From NCBI GenBank assembly GCA_024233455.1, contig JACKPP010000001.1, positions 372,001 to 436,000 of the forward strand: a DNA stretch of 64,000 nucleotides, given 5' to 3'. The DNA is from Chlamydiales bacterium (GTDB lineage Bacteria > Chlamydiota > Chlamydiia > Chlamydiales > JACKPQ01). Below the pieces are notes generated by a model. It worked only from the letters and a program-made list of their open reading frames with translations, was not told the origin of the DNA and ran no database searches. Positions 52,827 to 61,019 of the stretch are shown here, piece after piece (the first letter of the stretch is position 1; each line of letters starts with the position of its first letter). The translations under genes and the position numbers were made by a program.

Positions 52827-54815
52827 TTAAGCTGCTTTGGCAACGGGAAACACCTTATCTCTGAACGATCTGACAAAAAAATCATTTACATGCTGACCCA
52901 AAATCATTTCCTGATTATTGATCGATTGAATCATCCCCTTCTCTCTTAAACGCATGATCACACCCTCTCTAATAGCATCATTATCGGCGATAATTCCTGT
53001 AATCCACTCAGGTCGAATGGAATTGCGTATCATCACTTCATTACCAGACGTCGGTGACCGGACTTGAGAGTCTACAAACGAAAATACATCTGGCCTCTCC
53101 TGATAGATACTATTCACTCTATCACCAAACTCATCATAGTGGTACTGATAAGAGCCAGTTTCCATAGCATCAACTGAGAACAACAATTGCACCACACCAA
53201 AATCGTCATCACCTAAATTGCGTTCTGTCACAAGACGCGTAAAAACACGATCGGCACTTCCGTACAAATAATCTGTAGCTGAAGACATCCCCTCTACATT
53301 GATGCCAGCCTTAGCGCGCATATCCGTGCTAAGCATTCCCTTATCGATAATATTCACAATTCGATCAATTTGACTTTCCTCTTCCCATTCTCCAGTCAAG
53401 TTAGCTCTTAAGCCCAACGCCCCTTGCGCCCTAAGATCATCTGCCAAACCCTTTAGACCATAAACATACTGACCGGGCATAATTTCAATTAATTGCATTT
53501 TAGGCAAATCATTCTCAAAATGCACTTGCATCTGAGGAACCCTCTCAGAGATTGCGTGCATTAGCTCGACTGGATCCATAAAAAAATAATCCTTTGAGCG
53601 CTCCATCGGATAGGCCTCACCTGGATAAAATGTACGGAACAAATGCCAGATTTTCATGCGCTGGATATCTTCTGAACGCGCCTCCTCAAAAACACGTTGC
53701 AAATCAAGCAGGGCTAACAATTTTTGCATGCTTTTGATATCAGCATCACCTTCGATTTCAACGCGCACCTCGTTCTTTAATAAGTGATCAGCACCAAAAG
53801 TTCCAATTGAAAGACTGCCCAACTTTTTGATTGAGAACTGATGCACACGGCACGTGTAATGAGAGCGCAATGGAAGGAAAACTTGCTTATCCAACTCTAT
53901 TGTGAGCGATGAAGGATCCAACTGCTCAATTTGCATGAGCTCAGACAAACGATTTTGATCTAAATTTCTGTATTGATCGATCGTGTGAGCAAGCTGCTCC
54001 CTTACCACGTGATTGACTCTAAAAATAAGCGTTGTTTTTCCATCTTTTTGCCAAAAACTCAGATGATCGTTTTTGACTAACTCTTGGCCAAATCCAGTGA
54101 CATGCGTTCCTAAATCTCCACCTTGTAAATCCCCTTCAGATAGCTTTAAAGTATTAGACTTTTCCGATTTCAATCTTCTGAGGCATTCAACCAACATAGG
54201 GTCTCTCAAAAGTACCCGCTTTCGATAAAGCATTTTTCCTTGCTGTAGTGCGCCAAAACTACGGGCTGATCCCATAACCACTTTAGATAAGCCTTCTAAA
54301 ATTTCACCTCGCTGAAAATGTCTGGCACTCTTAGAAAATTCAATCAACGCTTGAATGCTAAAACTCAATAAAGTCAGTTCAACCGAATGCTTTGAAAGCA
54401 TCAGCACATAGACCCCGCTCCCGGCAGTCTCTAGCAGTAGCATAAGATCAAATTCTCCCCTGCTTACTGACCTGGTCATCTCAGCAATATTTTGAACCAA
54501 ATCGTGCAGTGCCATCACCTGCATTGCCACTCTACTGCCAAATACCGACGAGGCTATGCCGATAATACAAACACTGGTATGTAACACCTCGATGGCCAAA
54601 TCCCCTTTAGAATCAGCACATGCCAGTAGTTTGACGTGATTGACTAGTCTGACGCCATTCATACCAAAGTTAACGACCATACCGGCAGGCTTATACAAGG
54701 AAATAACCGGAAGAAGCGCCGTTGAAATTCTTTGAATGTGGCCCTTCTCTTCCTCAATAAAATCGAATTTAATAATTCTATGATAGAAACTAACATAATT
54801 ATTCATGTAAAACAT
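52827..54815 (-). CDS. Large unknown protein with N-terminal membrane region
   Basis: 662 residues (ATG 54815 or 54806). Two hydrophobic segments (about 90-115, LHTSVCIIGIASSVFGSRVAM; about 130-170, MLLLETAGSGVYVLML then LLSFSIQALIEF) suggest membrane insertion near the N-terminus. The large C-terminal part is soluble, rich in charged helices and beta stretches, with no catalytic motif that I recognise. Upstream is 97 bases of AT-rich DNA. The size and the hydrophobic N-terminal lobe are compatible with an effector or inclusion-type protein, but there is no proof. It could form an operon with the TrbC-like gene. Confidence 0.7.
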   Translation of the reverse strand: MFYMNNYVSFYHRIIKFDFIEEEKGHIQRISTALLPVISLYKPAGMVVNFGMNGVRLVNHVKLLACADSKGDLAIEVLHTSVCIIGIASSVFGSRVAMQVMALHDLVQNIAEMTRSVSRGEFDLMLLLETAGSGVYVLMLSKHSVELTLLSFSIQALIEFSKSARHFQRGEILEGLSKVVMGSARSFGALQQGKMLYRKRVLLRDPMLVECLRRLKSEKSNTLKLSEGDLQGGDLGTHVTGFGQELVKNDHLSFWQKDGKTTLIFRVNHVVREQLAHTIDQYRNLDQNRLSELMQIEQLDPSSLTIELDKQVFLPLRSHYTCRVHQFSIKKLGSLSIGTFGADHLLKNEVRVEIEGDADIKSMQKLLALLDLQRVFEEARSEDIQRMKIWHLFRTFYPGEAYPMERSKDYFFMDPVELMHAISERVPQMQVHFENDLPKMQLIEIMPGQYVYGLKGLADDLRAQGALGLRANLTGEWEEESQIDRIVNIIDKGMLSTDMRAKAGINVEGMSSATDYLYGSADRVFTRLVTERNLGDDDFGVVQLLFSVDAMETGSYQYHYDEFGDRVNSIYQERPDVFSFVDSQVRSPTSGNEVMIRNSIRPEWITGIIADNDAIREGVIMRLREKGMIQSINNQEMILGQHVNDFFVRSFRDKVFPVAKAA

Positions 54816-54912
54816 TATATATTTTAGATTAAAATAAGTAAATGTATAATGTATTATTTAATAATAAGAATTATTTTAAATTAGTAATTTTGTTTTGACC
54901 AAATCGTCAGCC

Positions 54913-56013
54913 TTAAGCCTTCTCCATGGCAATCACGCGTCCCCTCGTCATCGCTCCAAGACCAATCAACATGGCAGCAAAAGCGATGATATCACCAACG
55001 TGAGGGATCATAGTGAGCACAAAATAGACAATCAATCCCAGTGCAAAATAGAGCTTTTTATGCTTTTCAAACCTCTTTGAAAAAACAAGCGTTTGCGCCC
55101 AAATGATCGTAAAAATTTTGGCGGTATAAAATGCAAACACATTCACTGCAATCAAAGTAATAGCAAAAGGCGCGCCCAATACCGACATCAAAAAAAGCAA
55201 AGACACCAGTGGCAAAAGTACCAAAATGACAACACCCGTGAGTACAGTATGGACCAGATTTTTCTTAATAGCTTTCAGGCCCTGTTCAATGCTCTTTGGA
55301 AAATAACGCATCAGAATAATGCCCAAAGCCAACGTATAAAGAAAATTCATCACAAGCGGCAAAAGCTTTGTGCCCAGACGCAAACTTTTCACCACCTTGC
55401 CCTCGGCAATAGAATAAAAAAACGAAGGGTGATGAACAGTCGGGCCGATAATTTGAGCCCCAGAATCAATAGATGCTTTGGTATTGCTCCAATACTCTAA
55501 TTGACCCTCGATCTGGGCTTTTGAGGTTACCCGCAAGTGGTTCACATAGGCGGTTACATCGCCTTGCACGCCATTAGATAAACGCAAATTTGAAGTGCCC
55601 ACATACACCTGACCGTGGACAGGGCCTGCAACATCGATATTGCCGGCAAGGCCCACAAAGCTACCACCAATCATAGCCGACGGCTGCACCTCAACGGTGC
55701 CAGAAAGCGCAGTGACATTACCTCCAACGCTACCGCTAATGGTCGCTTGCCCTGCAGCCAAACGAATATTATCCTTCACACTACCGGTCATCTGTACAGT
55801 CCCACCTGCCACCAGCAAATCTCCGTTGACTGTACCGTCGATGAAAACCTGCCCTCCAAAGATATATAAATCTCCATTGATCGTGCCCGATATCTCTACC
55901 GTTTTGCCACGTACAAAATAATTACCCTGAATCGTTCTAGATTTAGAAACAGTTTCCACCTGAGCGGCAAATGTTGCAGCGCAAGCAAACAAAAAAATAA
56001 CCAGTCTTAGCAT
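54913..56013 (-). CDS. Bactofilin-like beta-helix fused to a four-helix membrane domain
   Basis: 366 residues. A signal peptide (about 1-17) is followed by a repeated bactofilin-like region (about 25-190) with the pattern V.G.INGDLYIFGG.V.I.GTVNGDLLVAGG, i.e. six-residue beta-helix turns. The C-terminal half has about four transmembrane helices (LPLVMNFLYTLALGIILM and others). Bactofilins polymerise; in C. trachomatis BacA controls cell size. Here the polymerising part would face the periplasm, unlike cytoplasmic bactofilins. Its start overlaps hemA by 7 bases. Confidence 0.8.
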   Translation of the reverse strand: MLRLVIFLFACAATFAAQVETVSKSRTIQGNYFVRGKTVEISGTINGDLYIFGGQVFIDGTVNGDLLVAGGTVQMTGSVKDNIRLAAGQATISGSVGGNVTALSGTVEVQPSAMIGGSFVGLAGNIDVAGPVHGQVYVGTSNLRLSNGVQGDVTAYVNHLRVTSKAQIEGQLEYWSNTKASIDSGAQIIGPTVHHPSFFYSIAEGKVVKSLRLGTKLLPLVMNFLYTLALGIILMRYFPKSIEQGLKAIKKNLVHTVLTGVVILVLLPLVSLLFLMSVLGAPFAITLIAVNVFAFYTAKIFTIIWAQTLVFSKRFEKHKKLYFALGLIVYFVLTMIPHVGDIIAFAAMLIGLGAMTRGRVIAMEKA

Positions 56014-56942
56014 ACTTGCCTTGCTCGTCTTTGATTTGCCAGCATAAATTGACGCGCTACAATTTGGCTAATCTTTTTTTCACCATCTAATACCAGCTGC
56101 ACTTTAGATAAGCGCACGGTTTCCACGAGACGGCCTAAGGCATCGATATTGACAACAGGTACCGTCAGATTTGAACAGGTACAACGTGGCATACTCACAT
56201 CAAAAATTAGCTGCGTTACACCCGATTGGCCGCTGATAATCGGCTGACTGGTTTTACTTGTGGCGATGACCACGTCAAACTCATTCCACCTCTCAACAGG
56301 AACAACCGGCAAATAGACCTGCTCGGGATAGCGAGTTGCAATAAAAAGGTTCTCTACGCCGCGCCTTTTCAGTGCTTTGATACACTTATTTCCAATCTCA
56401 GAGTGGCCCACAATCAACACCTTTTGAGGACAGAGTTCAGCAGTTTTTTGCGCAATCACACTAGGCAGACTCGGAACTCCTTCCTCCAGCCTTAAATCCG
56501 TTCTAAGCACCTTTCCATTGTGCAAACTTTTTTGAAATAGATAATGCAAATCCTGGGGAAGCTCCATCTGATTTTTTGCTCCCAAATAAGCATGCTTTAC
56601 CTGCCGCTGAATCTCCCCTTCGCCTAGAAATGCACTATCAAATCCAGCGGTCACTTTAGACAAGTGACTCAAACACTCTTCACCAAAAAAACTATATAGC
56701 GCATGCTCAAATTCCCGATGAATTTCTCGTCTTAGCTCTTGCAAAAACTTCGAATGCTGCTCGGAAAGATCTGAAGAATAAAAATACAGCTCCGAGCGGT
56801 TACACGTTGAAAGAAGCACCGTTTTATATCGATAGCTTGCCAATGAGTTGGCGCGATATAAACTTTCTAACCCCCGCGTCAAAGCTTCGCGTAAATCCAA
56901 ATCTGCCGACTTATAATTGATTCCTAAAACACCAAAGCGCAT
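56007..56942 (-). CDS. hemA: Glutamyl-tRNA reductase
   Basis: 311 residues. It reduces Glu-tRNA to glutamate-1-semialdehyde, the first step of C5 haem synthesis. The catalytic Cys is in LLSTCNRSELY (about residue 47), and the substrate region has GEGEIQRQVKHAY. The NADPH domain has VLIVGHSEIGNKCI (about 173-186) instead of the usual GAGxMG. The C-terminal dimerisation domain is shorter than in E. coli, as is usual in Chlamydiae (CT662). It lies between recX and the bactofilin-like gene. Confidence 0.9.
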   Translation of the reverse strand: MRFGVLGINYKSADLDLREALTRGLESLYRANSLASYRYKTVLLSTCNRSELYFYSSDLSEQHSKFLQELRREIHREFEHALYSFFGEECLSHLSKVTAGFDSAFLGEGEIQRQVKHAYLGAKNQMELPQDLHYLFQKSLHNGKVLRTDLRLEEGVPSLPSVIAQKTAELCPQKVLIVGHSEIGNKCIKALKRRGVENLFIATRYPEQVYLPVVPVERWNEFDVVIATSKTSQPIISGQSGVTQLIFDVSMPRCTCSNLTVPVVNIDALGRLVETVRLSKVQLVLDGEKKISQIVARQFMLANQRRARQVC

Positions 56943-56962
56943 AAAGAATTTCTATAACGCAA

Positions 56963-57574
56963 CTAGTTATCCATCTGCAACACTTTTTGAATAATATCAC
57001 TTGAAAAGCCGCGACGAGCTAGAAATGCATAAGCTTTATTCCGTTCATCAGGAAGCCTGTAGCGCTTGATCAGTTTTTTTCCTCTCTCCACGCATAGATC
57101 ATCGGGCAGCGCATCGGCAAGGTGTCTTTCTAAATCTTCTCTAGAAAAATTACTTCGAAATGCAAGTTCCATCACTAATCTATAAGGTCCTTTTCCCCTC
57201 CCTATACCTGAAGAAATCGCCTGTTCCAGTTCCCGCTCATCATCGAGATAACCGTAGGACTGGGCTTTAGCAATCACCCATCTAATCGTTTTTTCACTCA
57301 CATGTCGCAACTTAAGCTTAGCTTGCACCTCCTTGCAAAAATACGCTTTTCGACCCAGAGCGCGTAAAAGGTAATTCCAAGCTGACTCTTTTTCGATTTT
57401 TTCAATCTCTGCATCCAAATCTTTAGCATTTCTCAAGGCATTTAAATGGCGCTTAAAAAACCACAAATCTAGCATGCGATAAACTTCGCCATTTCTACAA
57501 AGCTCAATGACGCGTTTTTTAATATTGAAATCGATTTTTGAAGCAGAATTACAAGAGTGCTCGACTTGATTCAT
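56963..57574 (-). CDS. recX: RecX-family regulatory protein
   Basis: 203 residues from ATG 57574. RecX modulates RecA filaments. Conserved helical repeats include LLRALGRKAYFCKEVQAKLK, then AKAQSYGYLDDERELEQA and GPYRLVMELAFRSNF. The family tail KAYAFLARRGFSSDIIQKVL is present. The longer frame from 57682 is rejected because it would overlap the divergent plus-strand gene and its promoter. It is followed 20 bases later by hemA. Confidence 0.85.
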   Translation of the reverse strand: MNQVEHSCNSASKIDFNIKKRVIELCRNGEVYRMLDLWFFKRHLNALRNAKDLDAEIEKIEKESAWNYLLRALGRKAYFCKEVQAKLKLRHVSEKTIRWVIAKAQSYGYLDDERELEQAISSGIGRGKGPYRLVMELAFRSNFSREDLERHLADALPDDLCVERGKKLIKRYRLPDERNKAYAFLARRGFSSDIIQKVLQMDN

Positions 57575-57594
57575 AATTTGATTCTCACTATAAT
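57566..57594 (+). promoter_or_regulatory. Sigma-70-type promoter of the small-gene triad
   Basis: TTGATT (57566-57571), a 17-base spacer and TATAAT (57589-57594), the best canonical promoter seen in the window. It lies 33 bases before ATG 57628 and overlaps the divergent recX start. Confidence 0.75.
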
Positions 57595-57627
57595 ACGAGT
57601 AGGTCCCTAAAGACAACTGGAGAATCG

Positions 57628-57867
57628 ATGTCAGAAGCAATCCCCCCATCCGGAGCCCCTGGAGCTCATGGAGCCTCCTCAAATCCCACTGATCAAGACA
57701 GTCAATCCCCCCCTAGGCAACTATTTCCTACCATGCCCTTTTCTGCTGAGCAGTACAAGCAGTTTATGAAAAACGAATTTAAAATCTTAAGCCAGATCAT
57801 TAAACACGATATGCAGCGCATGAAGAAAGCCATGGAAGAGATGAAACGGGCGGCAGAAGGCAATTAA
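57628..57867 (+). CDS. Small Pro-rich/helical protein, first of three
   Basis: 79 residues: a disordered, Ser/Pro/Gly-rich N-terminus (SEAIPPSGAPGAHGASSNP) followed by a helical C-terminus (EFKILSQIIKHDMQRMKKAM). TGGAGAA precedes the ATG. The layout (disordered N-terminal signal-like part, helical tail) resembles small type III secretion substrates or chaperones, and C. trachomatis has a small gene of similar size (CT659) near rluD. This is a positional guess. The canonical promoter just upstream suggests strong expression. Confidence 0.65.
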   Translation: MSEAIPPSGAPGAHGASSNPTDQDSQSPPRQLFPTMPFSAEQYKQFMKNEFKILSQIIKHDMQRMKKAMEEMKRAAEGN

Positions 57868-57936
57868 CCGATCAACCTCTGAATATTGACAAATAATAAA
57901 ATATATATTATAATTAAACATAAGGAAAGGTGGGTA

Positions 57937-58119
57937 ATGCAAGAATTAACAAATATATCCTCAAATAATTATGTATTTGCCGGAATGTCATCGACGCCAA
58001 CAGATAACGCACAAATGCTTAATAGTCAGATAGCTATAACTAGTTACTTTATGATGCAGATGGGCAACCACCTTTCTAATGCAGCACATGAAATGCGTAA
58101 ACCTTTAGAGGAGAATTAA
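57937..58119 (+). CDS. Small helical protein, second of three
   Basis: 60 residues from ATG 57937, chosen over 57886 because AAGGAAAGGTGG lies just upstream. It is Asn/Ser/Thr-rich at the start (ELTNISSNNYVFAG) and helical with Met-rich face at the end (QIAITSYFMMQMGNHLSNAA). The length and helix are compatible with a needle or rod subunit of a secretion system, but no specific motif supports this. It is followed by the third gene after 2 bases, so both are co-translated. Confidence 0.65.
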   Translation: MQELTNISSNNYVFAGMSSTPTDNAQMLNSQIAITSYFMMQMGNHLSNAAHEMRKPLEEN

Positions 58120-58121
58120 TT

Positions 58122-58448
58122 ATGACAACACCCGTAGGACCTACAACACCTCCTAACTACCCTTCCTTTGGCGGTGATGAAAAGCCCAATATAGGGATGA
58201 CTCAAAACGAATTCGAAGGTACAGCAGATAGTCTCATCGACAATGCCGCCTATACTGGGTCCTCAGCCTCGAACAACTCTTCAAACAACTCAGATTCAAC
58301 AGCTAACAACGATTCAAATTCAAAAACTCAGAAACAAAAAGAAATCAATTACGAATTTGAACAACTTGAATCTACTGCAAGGAAAGACAGGCAGCAGACC
58401 AAAGCTGAGGAAAAACAAAACAAACAGAACGAACTATCTGGTGGTTAA
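58122..58448 (+). CDS. Small low-complexity protein, third of three
   Basis: 108 residues: a Pro/Gly-rich N-terminus (TTPVGPTTPPNYPSFGGDEK), a Ser/Asn low-complexity centre (SSASNNSSNNSDSTANNDSN) and a Lys/Glu/Gln-rich helical tail. It is likely largely disordered. AGAGGAG precedes the ATG, within the end of the preceding gene. The function is unknown. The composition is typical of secreted or surface-exposed proteins; no signal peptide is seen. Confidence 0.65.
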   Translation: MTTPVGPTTPPNYPSFGGDEKPNIGMTQNEFEGTADSLIDNAAYTGSSASNNSSNNSDSTANNDSNSKTQKQKEINYEFEQLESTARKDRQQTKAEEKQNKQNELSGG

Positions 58449-58482
58449 ATAACATTTTTTTTGTTATTCTTATCCATATTGC

Positions 58483-59418
58483 ATGGATATAGAAACCATT
58501 ATAGTCACTGATTCTGAATCAAATATACGCCTAGACAAGCTCTTGGCTCTTCGATTTCCTACATTTTCGCGCAATTACTTTCAAACGCTTATTCTTCAAG
58601 GATTTGTGTTGCTAAATGGAATAAAGCCAAAAAAAAGACTACATTTAACTCCTGACGATGAAATTGAAATTTGCTTCCAGCTCACGCCTGAAATCGATGT
58701 CAAACCCCAAAACATCCCCCTCGATATCCTCTTTGAAGACGAGCACCTTTTAGCGATCAACAAACCAGCTGGCATGGTGGTACATCCGGCTCCTGGCCAT
58801 CCATCAGGCACCTTTGCTAACGCCCTTTTACATCATTGCAAGGGCCTAGAAACCCCCGGAGACCCTTTAAGACCGGGCATCGTCCATAGGCTTGATAAAG
58901 AGACCTCTGGAGTGCTGCTAGCTGCTAAAACATCACAAACGCATGGTGCTCTAGTTGAACTATTCGCCTCACGAAGCATTCAAAAAACCTATCTTGCCAT
59001 CACCACCGGCTCCCCTGGCAACTGCACCATCGATGCTCCTATTGGCCGCCACCCTGTTCACCGCAAGCAAATGACAACGCGAGACGATGGCAAACAAGCC
59101 ATTACGCACTTTAGAGTTCTGGCAAATGATGGACCTCTCCATCTCATCGAATGCCGCCCAGAAACTGGGCGCACCCATCAAATCCGTGTCCACCTCAAAA
59201 GCTGTAACGCTCCAGTTTTAGGCGACAAACTTTACGCCAAGCCCAATCCAAAAATCCCCCGTCACTTGCTTCATGCCTGGAAACTCCAACTCATCCATCC
59301 CATAACCAAAAAAAACCTTACCATTGAAGCCCCTTGCCACGAACTAGACTTTTTGGTACCATCAATTTGCAATAAACTAACTCCTAGCCCAGGACTGAAT
59401 TATGAAAGAATTTATTGA
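58483..59418 (+). CDS. rluD: Ribosomal large-subunit pseudouridine synthase, RluD type
   Basis: 311 residues. It has an N-terminal S4 domain (IRLDKLLALRFPTFSRNYFQ) and a RluA-type catalytic core with the active Asp in HRLDKETSGVLLAAK (about residue 134) and ETGRTHQIRVHL. It probably forms pseudouridines 1911/1915/1917 of 23S rRNA helix 69. It overlaps khpA by 17 bases. C. trachomatis CT658 is the likely counterpart. Confidence 0.92.
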   Translation: MDIETIIVTDSESNIRLDKLLALRFPTFSRNYFQTLILQGFVLLNGIKPKKRLHLTPDDEIEICFQLTPEIDVKPQNIPLDILFEDEHLLAINKPAGMVVHPAPGHPSGTFANALLHHCKGLETPGDPLRPGIVHRLDKETSGVLLAAKTSQTHGALVELFASRSIQKTYLAITTGSPGNCTIDAPIGRHPVHRKQMTTRDDGKQAITHFRVLANDGPLHLIECRPETGRTHQIRVHLKSCNAPVLGDKLYAKPNPKIPRHLLHAWKLQLIHPITKKNLTIEAPCHELDFLVPSICNKLTPSPGLNYERIY

Positions 59419-59683
59419 ATACATCGTCAAAAACTTGGTCGACAATCCCGACAAAGTCCAAATCAACGAAGTGGGTGGCACGCATACTCTGATTATTGAG
59501 TTATCAGTTGACAAGGCGGACACTGGAAAAATTATCGGCAAGAAAGGCAAAACGATCAATGCTATTCGCACGCTTTTAATGGCAGTAGCAAGCCGTAACG
59601 GAGTACGCGTCAATTTAGAGATCATCGAAGAAGGTGGTTCATCTAGAGCTGAAGCAGAAGCAGAGGTCGAAGCCGAAGGTTAA
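59402..59683 (+). CDS. khpA: KH-domain RNA-binding protein KhpA/YlqC
   Basis: 93 residues with a single KH domain: EYIVKNLVDNPDKVQINEV, then the GxxG loop GKIIGKKGKTINAIR (about residues 42-56). It binds RNA and is linked to cell division and sRNA functions in other bacteria. The tail is a run of Glu/Ala (AEAEAEVEAEG). It overlaps rluD and is followed by a terminator. Confidence 0.9.
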   Translation: MKEFIEYIVKNLVDNPDKVQINEVGGTHTLIIELSVDKADTGKIIGKKGKTINAIRTLLMAVASRNGVRVNLEIIEEGGSSRAEAEAEVEAEG

Positions 59684-59693
59684 GTTTCTATTA

Positions 59694-59724
59694 AAACCGC
59701 GCCATCAATCAGATAGCGCGGTTT
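59694..59724 (+). terminator. Terminator after khpA
   Basis: Perfect inverted repeat AAACCGCGC/GCGCGGTTT with a 13-base loop, followed by weak T-rich sequence. It ends 15 bases before the stop of the convergent anchored repeat gene and could serve both directions. Confidence 0.75.
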
Positions 59725-59738
59725 AATTTCATCAATTA

Positions 59739-60683
59739 CTAATGTATTCCGGATGCTCTGGATGGTGTTACCCCTTTTGAAAAAGCCTCACTAACTTTGG
59801 CAGCGGCATCTTTAGCCCGCACTTTGGCAGGAGGAATGGCAGGAGCAATGAACTCTACACCCCAATTCCAATATTCTGAACCTGTATCTCGCACTGCAGA
59901 AGCCAGACGTGCTGCTCTTCCAAACCAAGTTGTGGTTTCCCCATCTTGCTCCTCTTTGCCTTCAATTTCAGCTGTCTGCTCTAAGGTTGTTAGTGTTTCT
60001 GCTGCTGCTGGTGTTCCTGTGGCTAGTGTTCCTGCTGCTGGTGTTCCGGCGGCTGCTGGTGTTCCGGCTGCTGCTGGTGTTCCGGCGACTGCTGGTGTTC
60101 CGGCGACTGCTGGTGTTCCGGCGACTGCTGGTGTTCCGGCGGCTGCTGGTGTTCCGGCTGCTGCTGGTGTTCCGGCGGCTGCTGGTGTTCCGGCGACTGC
60201 TGGTGTTCCGGCGGCTGCTGGTGTTCCGGCGGCTGCTGGTGTTCCGGCTGCTGCTGGTGTTCCGGCGGCTGCTGGTGTTCCGGCTGCTGGTGTTCCGGCG
60301 ACTGCTGGTGTTCCGGCGACTGCTGGTGTTCCGGCGACTGCTGGTGTTCCTGCTGCTGCTGGTGTTCCTGCTGCTGCTGGTGTTCCTGCTGCTGCTGGTG
60401 TTCCTGCTGCTGCTGGTGTTCCGGCTGGTGGATTTTTACTATTTGAGTACTTCCTTTGGCAGACAATGGAAGCTACGATAACACACAACACAAGCAAACC
60501 AATCATAGTAATCACACCTGTTTTAGAGCTCATAAATTGACGTGTTATTTTAATTGGGCGACTATTAACTGCTGTTTGCAGGAAAGTAACAACCCAATTG
60601 TAAATTTTGCTAATACTATCTGTCTTGGCAACTTCTGTGCTAATTGCATTAGTTAATTTGCTTGAGATTGATTCTAGTGACAT
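59739..60683 (-). CDS. Membrane-anchored protein with AGTP repeats
   Basis: 314 residues. The N-terminal 50 residues are amphipathic (LTNAISTEVAKTDSISKIYN), followed by one transmembrane helix (about 54-72, VITMIGLLVLCVIVASIVC). Residues about 82-225 consist of about 28 short units AAGTP or VAGTP (15-bp DNA repeat). The C-terminal part (EGKEEQDGETTTWFGRAARLASAVRDTGSEYW...) is amphipathic and shares W-F-G-x-A-A-R with the EANKSD protein. No known family is recognised. The repeat also keeps the opposite strand open, which is not a gene. Confidence 0.75.
   Translation of the reverse strand: MSLESISSKLTNAISTEVAKTDSISKIYNWVVTFLQTAVNSRPIKITRQFMSSKTGVITMIGLLVLCVIVASIVCQRKYSNSKNPPAGTPAAAGTPAAAGTPAAAGTPAAAGTPAVAGTPAVAGTPAVAGTPAAGTPAAAGTPAAAGTPAAAGTPAAAGTPAVAGTPAAAGTPAAAGTPAAAGTPAVAGTPAVAGTPAVAGTPAAAGTPAAAGTPAAGTLATGTPAAAETLTTLEQTAEIEGKEEQDGETTTWFGRAARLASAVRDTGSEYWNWGVEFIAPAIPPAKVRAKDAAAKVSEAFSKGVTPSRASGIH
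60005..60425 (-). repeat. 15-bp coding repeat array (about 28 units)
   Basis: Tandem GCTGCTGGTGTTCCG-like units in the AGTP protein. Variation (GCT, GCG, ACT codons and a few units shortened by 3 bases) shows slippage in multiples of three. There are no spacers, so it is not a CRISPR array. Confidence 0.9.
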
Positions 60684-61019
60684 GACTTAAAACTCCTATT
60701 GTTACTTTTTACTCAAGCAAACTCAAAAACCAATGGTTAACTGTGCCACCAATATACTTTGGGCCTTATCTATGACACCGCATCCCTGGCACTTGCCGAG
60801 AAATTTGAGATGCTTTTTTGTTAAAATCTTGATTTTTGGCTTTACTCAAGTATAAAAGTTTTAAAAGAATGAACCATAATATGCAATAACTAAATCGACT
60901 TTAGAGAACAAAAAAATAAATACCACTGGATTTATAAAAGATAGATAAAAAAAAGAGAGCTTTAAGCTCTCTTTTTGGAATCAAAACCGTTGTCGCTCAA
61001 TCTAATTAGGTAATAGATT
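60684..61019. other. Intergenic region between anchored repeat genes
   Basis: A 336-base spacer containing a terminator-like palindrome at 60949-60976 and AT-rich DNA that should hold the promoter of the AGTP gene. TTTACTCAAGTATAAAAG at 60842 resembles the murJ/nfo promoter element. No gene is seen. Confidence 0.5.
60949..60976. terminator. Terminator after the EANKSD gene
   Basis: Palindrome AAGAGAGCTT-T-AAGCTCTCTT flanked by A8 and T5, so it can work in both directions. A near copy lies at 62025-62054 after the third anchored gene. Confidence 0.8.

Noticed and set aside
59797..60540. Plus-strand 247-codon frame opposite the AGTP protein
   Set aside because: A by-product of the 15-bp repeat; the minus strand has the anchor and a coherent protein.
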